Shown one piece after another: positions 1-12,443 of a DNA stretch of 64,000 bases. The stretch is from contig CM066325.1 of NCBI GenBank assembly GCA_033807775.1, positions 19,897,301 through 19,961,300 of the forward strand. The letters run 5' to 3'. A program made the translations under genes and the position numbers. The notes under the pieces were generated by a model. That model saw only the letters and a list, made by a program, of their open reading frames with translations, was not told the origin of the DNA and searched no databases. Source of the stretch: Saussurea involucrata (lineage: Eukaryota > Streptophyta > Magnoliopsida > Asterales > Asteraceae). Numbering within the stretch: the first letter of the stretch is position 1; the number at the start of each line of letters is the position of its first letter.

Positions 1-2424
1 TCTATCCAAAAGTGTTTTTATTGTTGATTTCATCTCCCTTATACCTTGTGATGTTGGGGGACGAATTTGGGAAGGATTTGGTAAGGAAATCTTGTATTAC
101 TCATCTTTGAGAACTAAGGTTTGATATAAGTTGGGAGTTTTGATGTTTTATGGTTGGAGAATGATTGCATGTGGTTGGATTATGATATTGATGGTTGGGA
201 ACTTATGAATTTAGGTTTTTGGAAGTTTTGGCTTGAGGATGCAAACTTCATCAAAGGAGCTTACGTTTGGAGAACTCTAGATTTAGCTCAATCTAGCAAA
301 GGTGAGTTCAAGTTACTTTGCGAAAACTTTGTACATGCCAAAATGAGTATTTTACAAATATGTGCGTGTTTTACTTGAAAATGTATGAGGTTGAGTTATT
401 TGAATAGTTTAACTCTTTTGAAGTGTTTAGCTTCATAAATGTGTAAAACACCCGTATTTGGGGCTTTTGAATATTTGGAAGGGTGAAAACCATAAATTGT
501 CTTTAAAAGATTAATTGCTCAAAATGAGGTTTATTTGGTGGTTTAATCATATATGTGTAAATGATTTTGTAAACCATTTGGGAAATGCACTTTTAAGTGT
601 TATGGGTCATTTTGAGAATGTTAAGGGTGTGAGTCCTTTTGGAAAACCCTTTTTGTTTAATCCATGTTGAGTTTTGGGGTTAATGACGATTTTGGGATAC
701 ATGTTTCTTAAACAATGTTTAAACGCGTTTTATGCGATGATGACCGACTTTATGGGTCTAACAAGCTTGGAGCACTTTGCTCGGTTTTGATTTTGAGATA
801 GTCTTGGGACATTTGTCCGGTTTAAATGGCTCGATGTGGAGTCTTATTTACGGGTTGCTTTTATTGCACCGTGTTGCACATTATTGCACGTTGTTGATAT
901 TTTACATGCTCAGGGTTGAGTCTAGGATGTGTTATATGCTTAATTGCAATTTCATTTGCATGATTTGACGTCAATAAATTATCATTAGATCTTTGAGCAG
1001 AGGGCTCGGTTTTGGACTCAATTGAGTCTTGAGGGCATTCGCCCGGTTTTAATAAGCTCGACGTGGGCTTGGGGTTTGCATTGCATGAGTTGCATCATAT
1101 TTGAGGTTTACATGATTTGAATGCATTGGTTATTCTTTTGAGGTCATGTATAAGTTTTTAAGTTAAGTAAGCTTGTTTTGGATGGTGGGTCTGCCAAGGT
1201 AAAGACCTAGTATGGTTGAACTTGGTGGTTTAAATGGACTAAAGACCTAGTATGGTTGATGTCTAAGAGGGGCTAAAGACCTAGTATGGTTGATGCCAAA
1301 GACGGACTAAAGACCTAGTATGGTTGATGTCTAAGAGGGGCTAAAGACCTAGTATGGTTGATGCCAAAGACGGACTAAAGACCTAGTATGGTTGATGTCT
1401 AAGATGGGCTAAAGATCTAGTATGATTGATGCCGAGGATTGACTAAAGACCTAGTATGGTTGATGTCATCTGGTTTTACACATCCAAGAAGCTTACTTGC
1501 ATTTATTTTAATCGTGGTTTAATTTATGTGTTTGCCACATTCGATGAGATCGGGTCTCCCCCGTCACCGAAGGGTGTTGATTTCTGGTATTTTATCTATT
1601 CACATTGTTGAGGTTATATTACATGCATATGGATTGTTTTCCATGATTGGTGGACGGATTCATGTTACATTCTTATTGGATGTTTTAACTGATGGAGTTT
1701 TATTTTATGGTATTTGGATTTTAATACATCTTACGTTTGCGTGAGTTTTGCTTCGTATTATGTTTCCAATGAAAGGTTATATTTAAATGGAGGGTTTCCA
1801 TGTTTTACGGGTTGAGTAGGTATTGTCAACCGTATTTGAAGGTTTTGCATAAAACTAGAATTATTCACGTAATTGGGTGAATTGGGATTTGTAACTCATA
1901 TTGGAAAACGCTTTACACTTTTCGGGAATGGTTTTCCATGGATTTTGAGTGTGTTGGAAAATGAGTCGTTTATGCCGTTTGAGAAATCTTTTTGGAAATG
2001 ATAACCTTTGTCGCAAACTTTCACTAAAGGTTTATTGGATCATGACTAAAACTACTAATTCCCGATTTATGATTTTATATAGTCATGATAAATTGCTTGA
2101 ACTCACTAGGCGTAAGCCTAACCCTTTTTATTTGTCGGCATGTGCAACAGGCTCAGGTTGGGGTAGCTCTAGCTACATTGTGAAGTGACGAGTGCTAGTA
2201 AAGTGCACGAGAGGTGACTTGTTTAGTGAAGTATTCCGCATTTAATTGGGACTAGCAACTTGTGTTGTATTAAGTAACGCCCGTCCTAAGTTTTAGTTGT
2301 GGAAATTATAATGTTTAAAATCTGAGGTATTTTCAGGAATGAATTGTAGAGACGATTTCATCTCATTTTGATTATTTTATTGAAATTAAAGTTAGTTGCT
2401 CGTTCCAAATTTGAGGGTGTTACA
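1..2424 (+). repeat. 5' LTR (partial)
   Basis: It is collinear with 6381-8795. It ends in GTTACA four bases before the primer binding site. Roughly the first 515 bp of the LTR lie before the window. The short reading frames in it recur in the other LTR and resemble no known protein. Confidence 0.92.
1201..1467 (+). repeat. 34 bp minisatellite inside the 5' LTR
   Basis: The motif AAAGACCTAGTATGGTTGAT recurs with a strict 34 bp period (units start at 1239, 1273, 1307, 1341, 1375, 1409 and 1443) after one degenerate first unit. Two spacer variants, TCTAAGAGGGG and CCAAAGACGGA, alternate. The same array is at 7581-7847. Confidence 0.95.
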
Positions 2425-2427
2425 AGT

Positions 2428-2439
2428 TGGTATCAGAGC
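2428..2439 (+). promoter_or_regulatory. Primer binding site (initiator Met-tRNA)
   Basis: TGGTATCAGAGC, complementary to the 3' end of plant initiator Met-tRNA, lies three bases after the LTR end. This is the usual start of minus-strand DNA synthesis in plant LTR elements. Confidence 0.92.
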
Positions 2440-5400
2440 ATAAGTTTGAGAGATTTAGGTGTTGATTTTGGATACCTAGACTCAAACTAGCGTTTGTTTA
2501 GGTAAATGAGAGTGAAATTCACCTTTAGGCACGTTAAGATAGGATGTTTGAGATCAATGGATGTTGTTAGAAACGAGAATCTCGTCGAGAGTAGCAAGGA
2601 TAATCATGTACGATTCGTTCATAGTGACACCTGGCAGTGTCATGGTAAACCTACTAGTACATGTGCATGCTTGAATTGCTTTCATGTGATGATCGTTGGG
2701 GTAGTAAAGGAGGTTCTAAACTAGTAGTCGTTGGAATAGATGGAAGATTCTAATATTAGTCACTTAGAGTGACGATAAGCATGATAATTGCTTTAAGTAG
2801 ACCCTTTCGGGTCAAGGTTGATGGTTGGATTAGAACCATAGGCTTATTGAGCCGACTTTGATTTGAGGAAAAACCGTAAAGTTAATTGATGTATTTCCTA
2901 ACTTGCCTTAAGAGGTTTGAATATCCGGATGACAATAATGGACCGAAAGATTTTGGAGGAGTATGAGTTGAGATGTTGAATGCCGACTAAATCATGCACG
3001 AAATTTATTTTGGAAATAAATTGCATCAACTATTTCTTGTGTTTCCAATCCTCATGTGGATTGTGTTATGAATTTTGAGAAATGTTTGGCACGCACACAA
3101 GATTTCAAATTATGGTTTTAAAAGTGCATGAAATCGTTTTATTGCGGGAGTAGCAAACTCCGCCGGGAATTGTTTTGCCTTACTTCATAGTTGTTCAACA
3201 TTTGTTTTGGACGTAATGACAATAGTATTTTTATGATGCTGAGATGTGGGCAATAACTACGGCTTGTGACTTTAACATTGGATCTCCTCCACATATGTTA
3301 GAGTTTGGACGTAAAGTTATTTTCCATTATGTCTATGTGAAGTTATTTTGGGAATTTTGTTTAATGTGAGTTGTTAAACAATGTGGTTTATGTGGCATTA
3401 CCCTGGAAGGGGATTTTTGGGATTTTGGCGTCCCATTTATGATTTTGCTTATAACAATTTGGCTTTGGAAGCATGGTGTTTAGCGCCGTTTTATTGACTT
3501 GGAGTCATTGAGTCCATGGAGGTTCATGGAGCTTTATTTTACGACATGTTGAGTCGTGTGAGTATAATTTCACAAGGTGCAAACTTTAATTTCTTATGTG
3601 AAAGGTTTATAAGTTATGTGGGCATTTGGTCCCACTCGAGTTTTGTTGAGGAAAGTTAATTTTATGCCGTAAGGCGACTAAGAAGAGATGAGTTTGGAAC
3701 TCTAGTGTCGCGTAACTTTTCTTTCAAAAGTTTGTGTTACTAAGTATTTCATTACAAATAGTTCGGTGTATGGATTGATTTATGCGTGGATTAAGTGATG
3801 CATGAATGAACATTTTGTTGACATTTCATAATGACTTGCTTGGTGCGTTTTTGGTCAGTTAAAAGTTTTATTACCATTTTATGTAAATGCGTTATATCGA
3901 CTTAGGGGTATGCATAGCTTGGTAACCATTGTTTCTCGACACTTTGATAAACGAGTCGTACATGAAAATGTTTTATTAACTTCTGGTTTAAATAAGATAC
4001 CATTTGGTTAAAGCATGTTTTAGTGGTGTGGGGATCGCGGATGGTTTACAATCCGTGATGTTTGAAAAACACAAACGTATGAATCGTTAATATTGGTCAA
4101 TTTTGATTGCCGAATGTTTTGGAAAATTGAAAACCTTTTGGTTTTGGAAGAAATGTGTGTTTGGAGTATTTTTTAACAAATACATTTTAAGCAATGACGT
4201 TTTGATGTTTTATGTTCCAAGTACGAAATTTTGAGGAAATGCTTCGTGATGAAGATTTTAGAAAATTGTTTGTATAAAACTACGTTGCATGTACTTTCTT
4301 ATGTTTTGGAACATTGATGCGCACCGCACCGTTGGTGCAATTTGGAATTTGAAAATAGGTTTGAACCCCTTTTGGTGTCAACAATTTATAAGCATTTATT
4401 TTCCCTTATGTTTTGAGAAAACACATTGTTGTGTGCAAACTTTGCCTGAAACTTTTTGCTCGTGTGTCATTATGTGACCAGTTGAAGAAATTTGAGAAAT
4501 TGATTTAAAGAGTTTTATCTTTTGAAATTTGGTCGCGAACTATTTGATGCATGTTAGTTCGCTTCCAGAAAATTTCTAATGGAAGTGTTACAAGCTTGCA
4601 TGCCTACCCCAATGTGAAGTTGTATGATGTTTTAGTCGATATTTTCAAGTGATGGAAACGTATGAGTTTTTGTATTAACTAGGGAATTCGCACAAGTCAT
4701 TTTGTGTTTTGACCAAGAATATTGGTAAACCGTTCCATTGTTTTGTGTAATAAACTAACGCGCGCAAAATTTTGTTGGTGAACCTTGCTTCATGCCGTTT
4801 AATGGTTGACAAGGAAATGTTGGAGTCAAATGTCATTTGGACCTCTTTTGGAATACGTGCACACCTTGTGTTGCACCCCGTTTAAGGTCGAGCAGTCACT
4901 TTACATGCATGACATGAGTCAATCCATACTAGAACCGTGGCGGTTCGTTTTAAAGAAATTGTTTATTACGCTTTTGCGTTTTGTGAGTAAACTGAAGTGC
5001 AATGAAATAATTTTCAACATGATTTTCATATGTGGGACGAGCGTGTCCATTTTTGCGTAACTACCGAATTGATAAGAGTAGTTTTATGCGTACGATTATT
5101 TTGATATGAAAATCCTTGTGTTGAAAATTTCTATGAAAAGTTTTATCGATTGCCATATTTATTGAATGACGCACTTGAAACCTTGAACTCATTAGGAACT
5201 TTGGAAAGGTTAAGTAACCCAGTTAAGGGTAAGTGCGTGTAGCACTTCGACGGTGGAAGGTTGGGTATTCCACGCGTGATAGTACTGTAGGCCGAATGGT
5301 TTCGGTTGAGGGGACGATGCCCTTTGTAATTAAGAGGATAAATGCGCAATAACCTATTTTGAGGTAGGTGGTATAATTGGGTGTCGACTGTTGGGCTTGA

Positions 5401-5851
5401 GGCTAAGCATCGTTAATTTAATCGGGAATTGTAGCCCGATTTTAAAGGAATGATGGCAATGGGGTAGTAACCCTAAGATGCTCAATTGTGATGAGCGGTT
5501 TTGGTGGAATAACCTTCGTGTATGGTTAAAGGACTTGTCGGTTTTATGATTGTTTTTTTGGGATGGATTCTTGGAGTCTGAAACTGAAATCGATAAGTAC
5601 GGAACGTTTTAAGGTTGGGAGACAACCGAAGTAGTCCGATCTGGGGTTACCTCAGTGAAAGAAGTATTCACCCGAGCGGAAGTACAGTGTACTTGAGAGG
5701 ATGTTGTTGGTAATAATTGGTTGAGGAATTATCTTTATAGACTGTGTGGGGGAAATTTAGATTCCAGTTAGGAACTGATAAATTATAGTCGGCGTTGAGT
5801 CGGTTAGCCTTGGGTTGTAAAGGATGTAGATTTCGAGGACGAAATCATCCT

Positions 5852-5865
5852 AAGGTTGGGAGGAT
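5852..5865 (+). promoter_or_regulatory. Polypurine tract
   Basis: AAGGTTGGGAGGAT directly precedes the TG of the right LTR, the position expected for the plus-strand primer. Confidence 0.8.
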
Positions 5866-8795
5866 TGTAACACCCGTAATTTCGATAAGTAATTATCGCC
5901 CAAATGTTTTGCATCTTGAAAATGGTGGGATTTATGTTTGGAAGACACTGCGTAAAGTCTCTAAGAGTATCGGGAGTTTGGCGTTGAAAAGGTTGAGTTT
6001 CGGGGTTCGGTACGTCTTGTGCGACTATGACCATGTCATTGTCGCGGTGTCATTGTCGCGATGGAGGGGCAAATCGAGAAATCAAACAGAAGGGTGACAG
6101 GGCAATGTCGCGCCAGGGTGCTGGAGGGCTGTTTCAGATCGGGTTTTAAAGGGGTTCAGCTAGCTTCTTTCTCATTTTTCATCCAAGGTCGATTCCTCTC
6201 AACTCTCTCTCCCTAAAATACGAAACTTGACACTAGGAAACCCCAAATTCATCTTCTTGCTCTTCACCTTCTCCACTTAAACCAACCCATTCCACCATTG
6301 TTGACCATTTTTGGAGCTTGAAGCTTTTGGGAGTTTTGGAGTTTGCTCTTGGAGGATTTAAGTATGTAAGGTAATACTTCTCTATCCATAAGTGTTTTTA
6401 TTGTTGATTTCATCTCCCTTATACCTTGTGATGTTGGGGGACGAATTTGGGAAGGATTTGGTAAGGAAATCTTGTATTACTCATCTTTGAGAACTAGGGT
6501 TTGATATAAGTTGGGAGTTTTGATGTTTTATGGTTGGAGAATGATTGCATGTGGTTGGATTATGATATTGATGGTTGGGAACTTATGAATTTAGGTTTTT
6601 GGAAGTTTTGGCTTGAGGATGCAAACTTCATCAAAGGAGCTTACGTTTGGAGAACTCTAGATTTAGCTCAATCTAGCAAAGGTGAGTTCAAGTTACTTTG
6701 CGAAAACTTTGTACATGCCAAAATGAGTATTTTACAAATACGTGCGTGTTTTACTTGAAAATGTATGAGGTTGAGTTATTTGAATAGTTTAACTCTTTTG
6801 AAGTGTTTAGCTTCATAAATGTGTAAAACACCCGTATTTGGGGCTTTTGAATACTTGGAAGGTTGAAAACCATAAATTGTCTTTAAAGGATTAATTGCTC
6901 AAAATGAGGTTTATTTGGTGGTTTAATCATATATGTGTAAATGATTTTGTAAACCATTTGGGAAATGCACTTTTAAGTGTTATGGGTCATTTTGAGAATG
7001 TTAAGGGTGTGAGTCCTTTTGGAAAACCCTTTTTGTTTAATCCATGTTGAGTTTTGGGGTTAATGACGATTTTGGGATACGTGTTTCTTAAACAATGTTT
7101 AAACGCGTTTTATGCGATGATGACCGACTTTATGGGTCTAACAAGCTTGGAGCACTTTGCTCGGTTTTGATTTTGAGATAGTCTTGGGACATTTGTCCGG
7201 TTTAAATGGCTCGATGTGGAGTCTTATTTACGGGTTGCTTTTATTGCACCGTGTTGCACATTATTGCACGTTGTTGATATTTTACATGCTCAGGGTTGAG
7301 TCTAGGATGTGTTATATGCTTAATTGCATTTTCATTTGCATGATTTGACGTCAATAAATTATCATTAGATCTTTGAGCAGAGGGCTCGGTTTTGGACTCA
7401 ATTGAGTCTTGAGGGCATTCGCCCGGTTTTAATAAGCTCGACGTGGGCTTGGGGTTTGCATTGCATGAGTTGCATCATATTTGAGGTTTACATGATTTGA
7501 ATGCATTGGTTATTCTTTTGAGGTCATGTATAAGTTTTTAAGTTAAGTAAGCTTGTTTTGGATGGTGGGTCTGCCAAGGTAAAGACCTAGTATGGTTGAA
7601 CTTGGTGGTTTAAATGGACTAAAGACCTAGTATGGTTGATGTCTAAGAGGGGCTAAAGACCTAGTATGGTTGATGCCAAAGACGGACTAAAGACCTAGTA
7701 TGGTTGATCTCTAAGAGGGGCTAAAGACCTAGTATGGTTGATGCCAAAGACGGACTAAAGACCTAGTATGGTTGATGTCTAAGATGAGCTAAAGATCTAG
7801 TATGATTGATGCCGAGGATTGACTAAAGACCTAGTATGGTTGATGTCATCTGTTTTTACACATCCAAGAAGCTTACTTGCATTTATTTTAATCGTGGTTT
7901 AATTTATGTGTTTGCCACATTCGATGAGATCGGGTCTCCCCCGTCACCGAAGGGTGTTGATTTCTGGTATTTTATCTATTCACATTGTTGAGGTTATATT
8001 ACATGCATATGGATTGTTTTCCATGATTGGTGGACGGATTCATGTTACATTCTTATTGGATGTTTTAACTGATGGAGTTTTATTTTATGGTATTTGGATT
8101 GTAATACATCTTACGTTTGCGTGAGTTTTGCTTCGTATTATGTTTCCAATGAAAGGTTATATTTAAATGGAGGATTTCCATGTTTTACGGGTTGAGTAGG
8201 TATTGTCAACCGTATTTGAAGGTTTTGCCTAAAACTAGAATTATTCACGTAATTGGGATTTGTAACTCATATTGGAAAACGCTTTACACTTTTCGGGAAT
8301 GGTTTTCCATGGATTTTGAGTGTGTTGGAAAATGAGTCGTTTATGCCGTTTGAGAAATCTTTTTGGAAATGATAACCTTTGTCGCAAACTTTCACTAAAG
8401 GTTTATTGGATCATGACTAAAACTACTAATTCCCGATTTATGATTTTATATAGTCATGATAAATTGCTTGAACTCACTAGGCGTAAGCCTAACCCTTTTT
8501 ATTTGTCGGCATGTGCAACAGGCTCAGGTTGGGGTAGCTCTAGCTACATTGTGAAGTGACGAGTGCTAGTAAAGTGCACGAGAGGTGACTTGTTTAGTGA
8601 AGTATTCCGCATTTAATTGGGACTAGCAACTTGTGTTGTATTAAGTAACGCCCGTCCTAAGTTTTAGTTGTGGAAATTATAATGTTTAAAATCTGAGGTA
8701 TTTTCAGGAATGAATTGTAGAGACGATTTCATCTCATTTTGATTATTTTATTGAAATTAAAGTTAGTTGCTCGTTCCAAATTTGAGGGTGTTACA
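5866..8795 (+). repeat. 3' LTR (complete, 2930 bp)
   Basis: It starts TGTAACACCCG and ends GGGTGTTACA. Near 6010-6110 it has short blocks of the type GCGACTATG and CATTGTCGCG that recur in the LTRs at 31.2 kb and 33.1 kb. The stretch 6150-6380 is CT-rich, like a transcribed leader. Confidence 0.93.
7581..7847 (+). repeat. 34 bp minisatellite inside the 3' LTR
   Basis: This is the counterpart of 1201-1467 with the same number of units. One unit reads TTGATCTCTAAG where the other LTR has TTGATGTCTAAG. Confidence 0.95.
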
Positions 8796-8800
8796 ATGTG

Positions 8801-9891
8801 ACAGCAAAGCGTAGTGTCAGACAAGATGTCATCAACATCTTTATAATTCCAACATTTATAGAGAAGATGGGCATCGCTTGAAAATATACGACAGGGCTTG
8901 TTCATAGTAGTTCGTCATCTCTTTGGTTCGCCTGAAGAGATTATGCTAGACCTGTACACACATCATTCAAACAAAACCTGGTTTAGGAATTTCATCAAAC
9001 AGGTTATGGGCATCTTTTAGCATCTCCATTTAACACATAAAATTGATGAGGGCAAATGAGATACATACATTGGAAGTGAACCCACAGATCAAATTGTAGC
9101 AATGAAGCCGTTGGCCATGATTTCAGAGACCAAAACTCGTACATTCTCGAATTTTGAAACCAAATCGTACCCATTTGATTTATCACCGGACATCTCACTG
9201 TTGTCACCATCTTCTAAAATCGATTGCAGTTGTAATAAACAACAGACCTATCGTGCAACAACAAATCGATTGCAATTCAAAACAAAAATAAGCAATGGAG
9301 AGAAAATGGAAACCAAAAAACAGATTGGTAAACAAACCTGAAACAAAAGGGAATCACCAGATTGGACCTGAAACAAATAGCAAATAGATGAAATTGTGGT
9401 ACCGATTTATATACAAAAAACCGATTGCAGTTGTAATAAACAACAGACCTATCGTGCAACAACAAATCGATTGCAATTCAAAACAAAAATAAGCAATGGA
9501 GAGAAAATGGAAACCAAAAACAGATTGGTAAACAAACTGAAACAAAAGAGAATCACCAGATTGGACCTGAAATAAATAACAAATAGATGAAATTGTGGTA
9601 CCGATTTATATAAAAAAAATCGGTAGTTGTACGAAAATCGATTACAATAAAAAAAACGATGTTGAAAGTGTGAAATCTTGAAGAAACAAAGAAATCGATG
9701 GTGTTAAAGAAGGAGACGTAGATTGGGGAGCATTGAGAGACAAATTTGAGCAACTGGTGAGAGGGGGAAGAGAGATTTAAGCTGAACGTGGAGAGAAATC
9801 ATGGAAAAGAGAACGTGGCTGAGAAAAAAACTGTTTCTTGAATGTTGAAAAAAAACCGCTAAATCCTACTATCCTTTTAATAAAGTAGTAT
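8801..9891. other. Intergenic stretch without a recognised gene
   Basis: It contains only short frames and the duplication at 9221-9617. The end, CCTTTTAATAAAGTAGTATAGAT at about 9871-9893, read in reverse starts TCTATACTAC, a form seen at some plant Helitron 5' ends. No partner end was found. Confidence 0.5.
9221..9617. repeat. Two tandem copies of a 201 bp sequence
   Basis: A block beginning CGATTGCAGTTGTAATAAAC at 9221 repeats at 9422 with very few differences, each copy ending near GGTACCGATTTATAT. The frames that read through it are by-products of the duplication. Confidence 0.92.
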
Positions 9892-9900
9892 AGATAAGAA

Positions 9901-11169
9901 GAGTAAACTACAATTTTCGTCCCTGGTGTTTACCAAAAACCATGAAAGTGGGACCTAAACTTCAAAAAGTGCAAGAATAGTCCCTGGTGTCCTGATTTTG
10001 CTATGAAAATGGTCTCTGCTCACTAACTCCGTTAAAAACCTCAGTTAAGTCAGGGGCATTTTCGTCTTTTTACACCTTTTTTTTGTCTTTTTCTATTAAA
10101 ATAAAACAAAATTAATTTAATTTATATTATATATATATACACACACACGTACGCATAGCACGACACCACCACCTCCGGCACTCTCCGACGATCTTATCCG
10201 ACACCATCCTCCGGCGACCACACCACCACCAAATATATTCTCCAGCCTTCCCCATCCCCCTCCCCTTTCTCGTTTTCAACCTCTAACTCCGGTGGTACAT
10301 CAAATACGAGAAGCCGGAGTTTGTCCAGTTCCGTTTTGGGTAGAATGATAAGGAGAAGAAGTAGAACTTGGATTTTAGACGAACAGAATGGTATGTCCCG
10401 ATGGTAGAATTCGGGAATTCAATGCTTTGGGTTGGAATCATAGCTCATTACCTATGGATCTTATTGGAGTCTGTTTCAAAACTACAAAATTTGAGTACCA
10501 TGATGTTAAAAAATGGAGTCGAAGTTCATTTGGAATGGATCTCAGAGGTCATCTACTGTTCAAAGAACATCCCTTCATTTGGAATGGATCTCAGAGGGCG
10601 TTTTTGCTGGAAAAAAAAGAACATCCCTTGATTTCCTTTCTTTATCTGTAGATTTTGTAATTCGTTTAATGAAGTTCATTTATGTTCCACATTAACACAG
10701 ATTTATCTCAATTTGCCATAAATATACCCGTCTCTCTCCCACCCCTATCTCTCTCTGTGTGTATAAACACACACACATAATATATATATATATATATACA
10801 CACGTAGTGTCCAAACTCTGATTGATCAAGAAACTCTGTGTGTGTTTTAGAGAGAGAGAGGGAGAGAGAGAATCTTGATTGTGTTTAATGGCAGGCGAGT
10901 CTTCATCATCAAATCTAAGCATAATTTTTCATAAAAACCCTTCTGAATCTCATCTTTCTCAACTGGGTATCAAATCTTGGCCCAAGTAATCTCTCTCTCT
11001 CTCTCTAAGTTGTACTTTATGCATGTATGGTTGCACTTACTATACAAACAAGAAACAACCATTAGGGTTTCATCCATACATATATATGGTGGCCGGACCA
11101 TCGTCGGAGGTGGTGGACGGACCATCGCCGGAGATGGTGGCCGACGGAGGTGGTTCACGAAGACGATGA

Positions 11170-11224
<55 letters not shown>

Positions 11225-11455
11225 ATATAATATAGAATATATTTTATTTTTATTTTATTTTGATAGAAAGACAAAAAAAAGTGTAAAAAAACGAAAATAC
11301 CCCTGACTTAACTGAGGTTTTTAACGGAGTTAGTGAGCAGGGACCATTTTCATAGCAAAATCAGGACATCAGGGACTATTCTTGCCTTTTTTAAAGTTTA
11401 GGTCCCATTTTTATGGTTTTTGGTATACATAAGGGACGAAAATTGTAGTTTACTC
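9901..11455. mobile_element. MULE-like element with about 200 bp terminal inverted repeats
   Basis: The left end (GAGTAAACTACAATTTTCGT) returns inverted at 11436-11455, and the match continues for about 200 bp to near 10110 and 11245. The nine flanking bases are AGATAAGAA (9892-9900) and TAATAAGAA (11456-11464), 7 of 9 identical. Long inverted repeats plus a 9 bp target duplication are the hallmark of Mutator-like elements. No transposase is present, so it is non-autonomous. The interior holds CCGGCG-rich blocks near both ends and a central portion (10300-10680) that could be captured gene DNA, but I cannot identify the source. Confidence 0.78.
11169..11226. repeat. (TA)n microsatellite
   Basis: A nearly pure TA run lies inside the right part of the MULE-like element. 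Confidence 0.95.
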
Positions 11456-11721
11456 TAATAAGAATAGAAAATCATTCTATTTTTTGAGTAATTATTTTTG
11501 GAGATTTCTTTAATCGAGGATTTTCACCTATCTCCTACTTTTTCCATTTTGAAGAATGATTTGAGCAAAAATCTTCATTTACAAAAATCTGTTGGTGATG
11601 CTCGTAATTAAAAAAAAAATCTCTCCTAGGGTAATAATTTTTGGAGAGTTCTACGAATGTCAAAAAATATACACTCTCTATACTTTATTCATTCTCATTT
11701 TTTTTCATTTTGAAGATGTTT

Positions 11722-11910
11722 TTTTAGAAGGGTATCCCAGACCACATTGGGCCCAGACTAATCCCTAGGCAAATCGGGCCTTTGGCCCAGCTGCTAAAGC
11801 ATGCAGCCCTGAGATTATTCTCAGTGGCTACAAGTGTTGCGTGTGGGGCTCGAACCCGGGCAAGCGCTATGAACTCCCCAGGCCTTACCACCACGCCACA
11901 ACCCTTGTGA
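11722..11910 (-). mobile_element. tRNA-derived SINE with a 19 bp target duplication
   Basis: Read on the minus strand, the 5' part has an A-box-like GTGGCGTGGTGGTAAGG and a B box GGGTTCGAGCCC about 30 bases further on, the split RNA polymerase III promoter of tRNA-derived SINEs. The element ends in CTAAAAAAA. TTTCATTTTGAAGATGTTT occurs on both sides (11703-11721 and 11911-11929), a perfect 19 bp target duplication. It cannot be a working tRNA gene because there is no cloverleaf. The head resembles the Au SINE type, but family assignment needs a search. Confidence 0.88.
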
Positions 11911-12029
11911 TTTCATTTTGAAGATGTTTAAGCAATGGGTTTTTGGAGTTGTATGGAGAATGGTTTTAAAGATCTAATAAAGGTCGAGTTGCATTGGTTG
12001 TTACGAGTCTTTTTTTATCTGTTCTCCCC

Positions 12030-12032
12030 AAT

Positions 12033-12079
<47 letters not shown>

Positions 12080-12090
12080 CAAAAAAATAC

Positions 12091-12125
<35 letters not shown>

Positions 12126-12126
12126 T
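12030..12126. repeat. Compound (CT)n(CA)n(TA)n..(GA)n microsatellite
   Basis: Simple-sequence runs flank a short non-repetitive piece. They mark the left edge of the first TA-flanked hairpin element. Confidence 0.9.
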
Positions 12127-12138
12127 CATTCGTCTATA

Positions 12139-12382
12139 TAGAGTGATATAGGGTTGGGTTCCAATGAGAATGAAAGGTTATGGTGAGGAGGGTAATAATA
12201 GATCTTCACCCTTGGATGCATTATGCAAATTAGAATGAGATGCACCGAGCTGAGATGCATAGCGATCCAACGGATCAAACCCCCGTATCAAACGCAATTC
12301 ATGGGTGGATTTGAGAATAAAAGTAATAGATGGTCTGAATCTTTATTATCTTCTTACCTTAACTTTTATTCTCTCACGATCC

Positions 12383-12385
<3 letters not shown>
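12139..12385. mobile_element. Diverged fold-back element between TA microsatellites
   Basis: The left arm (GGAGGGTAATAATAGATC near 12187) is loosely complementary to the right arm (AATCTTTATTATCTTCTTACC near 12340). The element lies between a TA/GA tract and the TA tract at 12386. Its last 75 bases, from GAGAATAAAAGTAATAGATGG, are repeated at 12790-12866. No coding capacity. Confidence 0.5.

Positions 12386-12442
<57 letters not shown>

Positions 12443-12443
<1 letters not shown>

Larger units (their letters stand above)
2425..5865 (+). other. Non-coding interior of the LTR element
   Basis: This 3.4 kb stretch lies between the LTRs. All frames are short, and I see no zinc knuckle, protease, reverse transcriptase, RNase H or integrase motif. 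Only the last 60 or so bases (TTTCGAGGACGAAAT, then the purine tract) resemble the 3' end of the interior of Tekay-type gypsy elements. It behaves like the filler of a large retrotransposon derivative. Confidence 0.75.
1..8795 (+). mobile_element. Non-autonomous Ty3/gypsy-like LTR retrotransposon, left end cut by the window
   Basis: Bases 1-2424 repeat at 6381-8795 with about 14 substitutions and one 9 bp length difference in my hand comparison. These are two LTRs bounded by TGTAACACCC and GGGTGTTACA. The first LTR is followed by a Met-tRNA primer site and the second is preceded by a purine tract, which fixes the plus orientation. The 3.4 kb interior has no reading frame resembling gag or pol, so any movement must have depended on proteins from another element. 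The terminal sequences and long LTRs suggest a Tekay-like chromovirus relative, but this is inference without coding sequence. ATGTG at 8796-8800 is the candidate right target duplication; its partner lies outside the window. Confidence 0.9.

Noticed and set aside
154..2188. Short open frames repeated at 6534-8559
   Set aside because: They occur inside LTRs, resemble no protein and are duplicated only because the LTR is.
8796..9893. Possible Helitron ending in TCTATACTAC (minus strand)
   Set aside because: Only one candidate end was found, with no 3' hairpin and CTRR partner.
10368..10695. Three overlapping frames of 60-87 codons in the MULE-like element
   Set aside because: They overlap in different frames over an internal duplication. 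A captured gene fragment is possible, but no protein family was recognised.
11820..11910. tRNA gene
   Set aside because: Only A and B boxes are present, with no cloverleaf; the 19 bp duplication shows a SINE.
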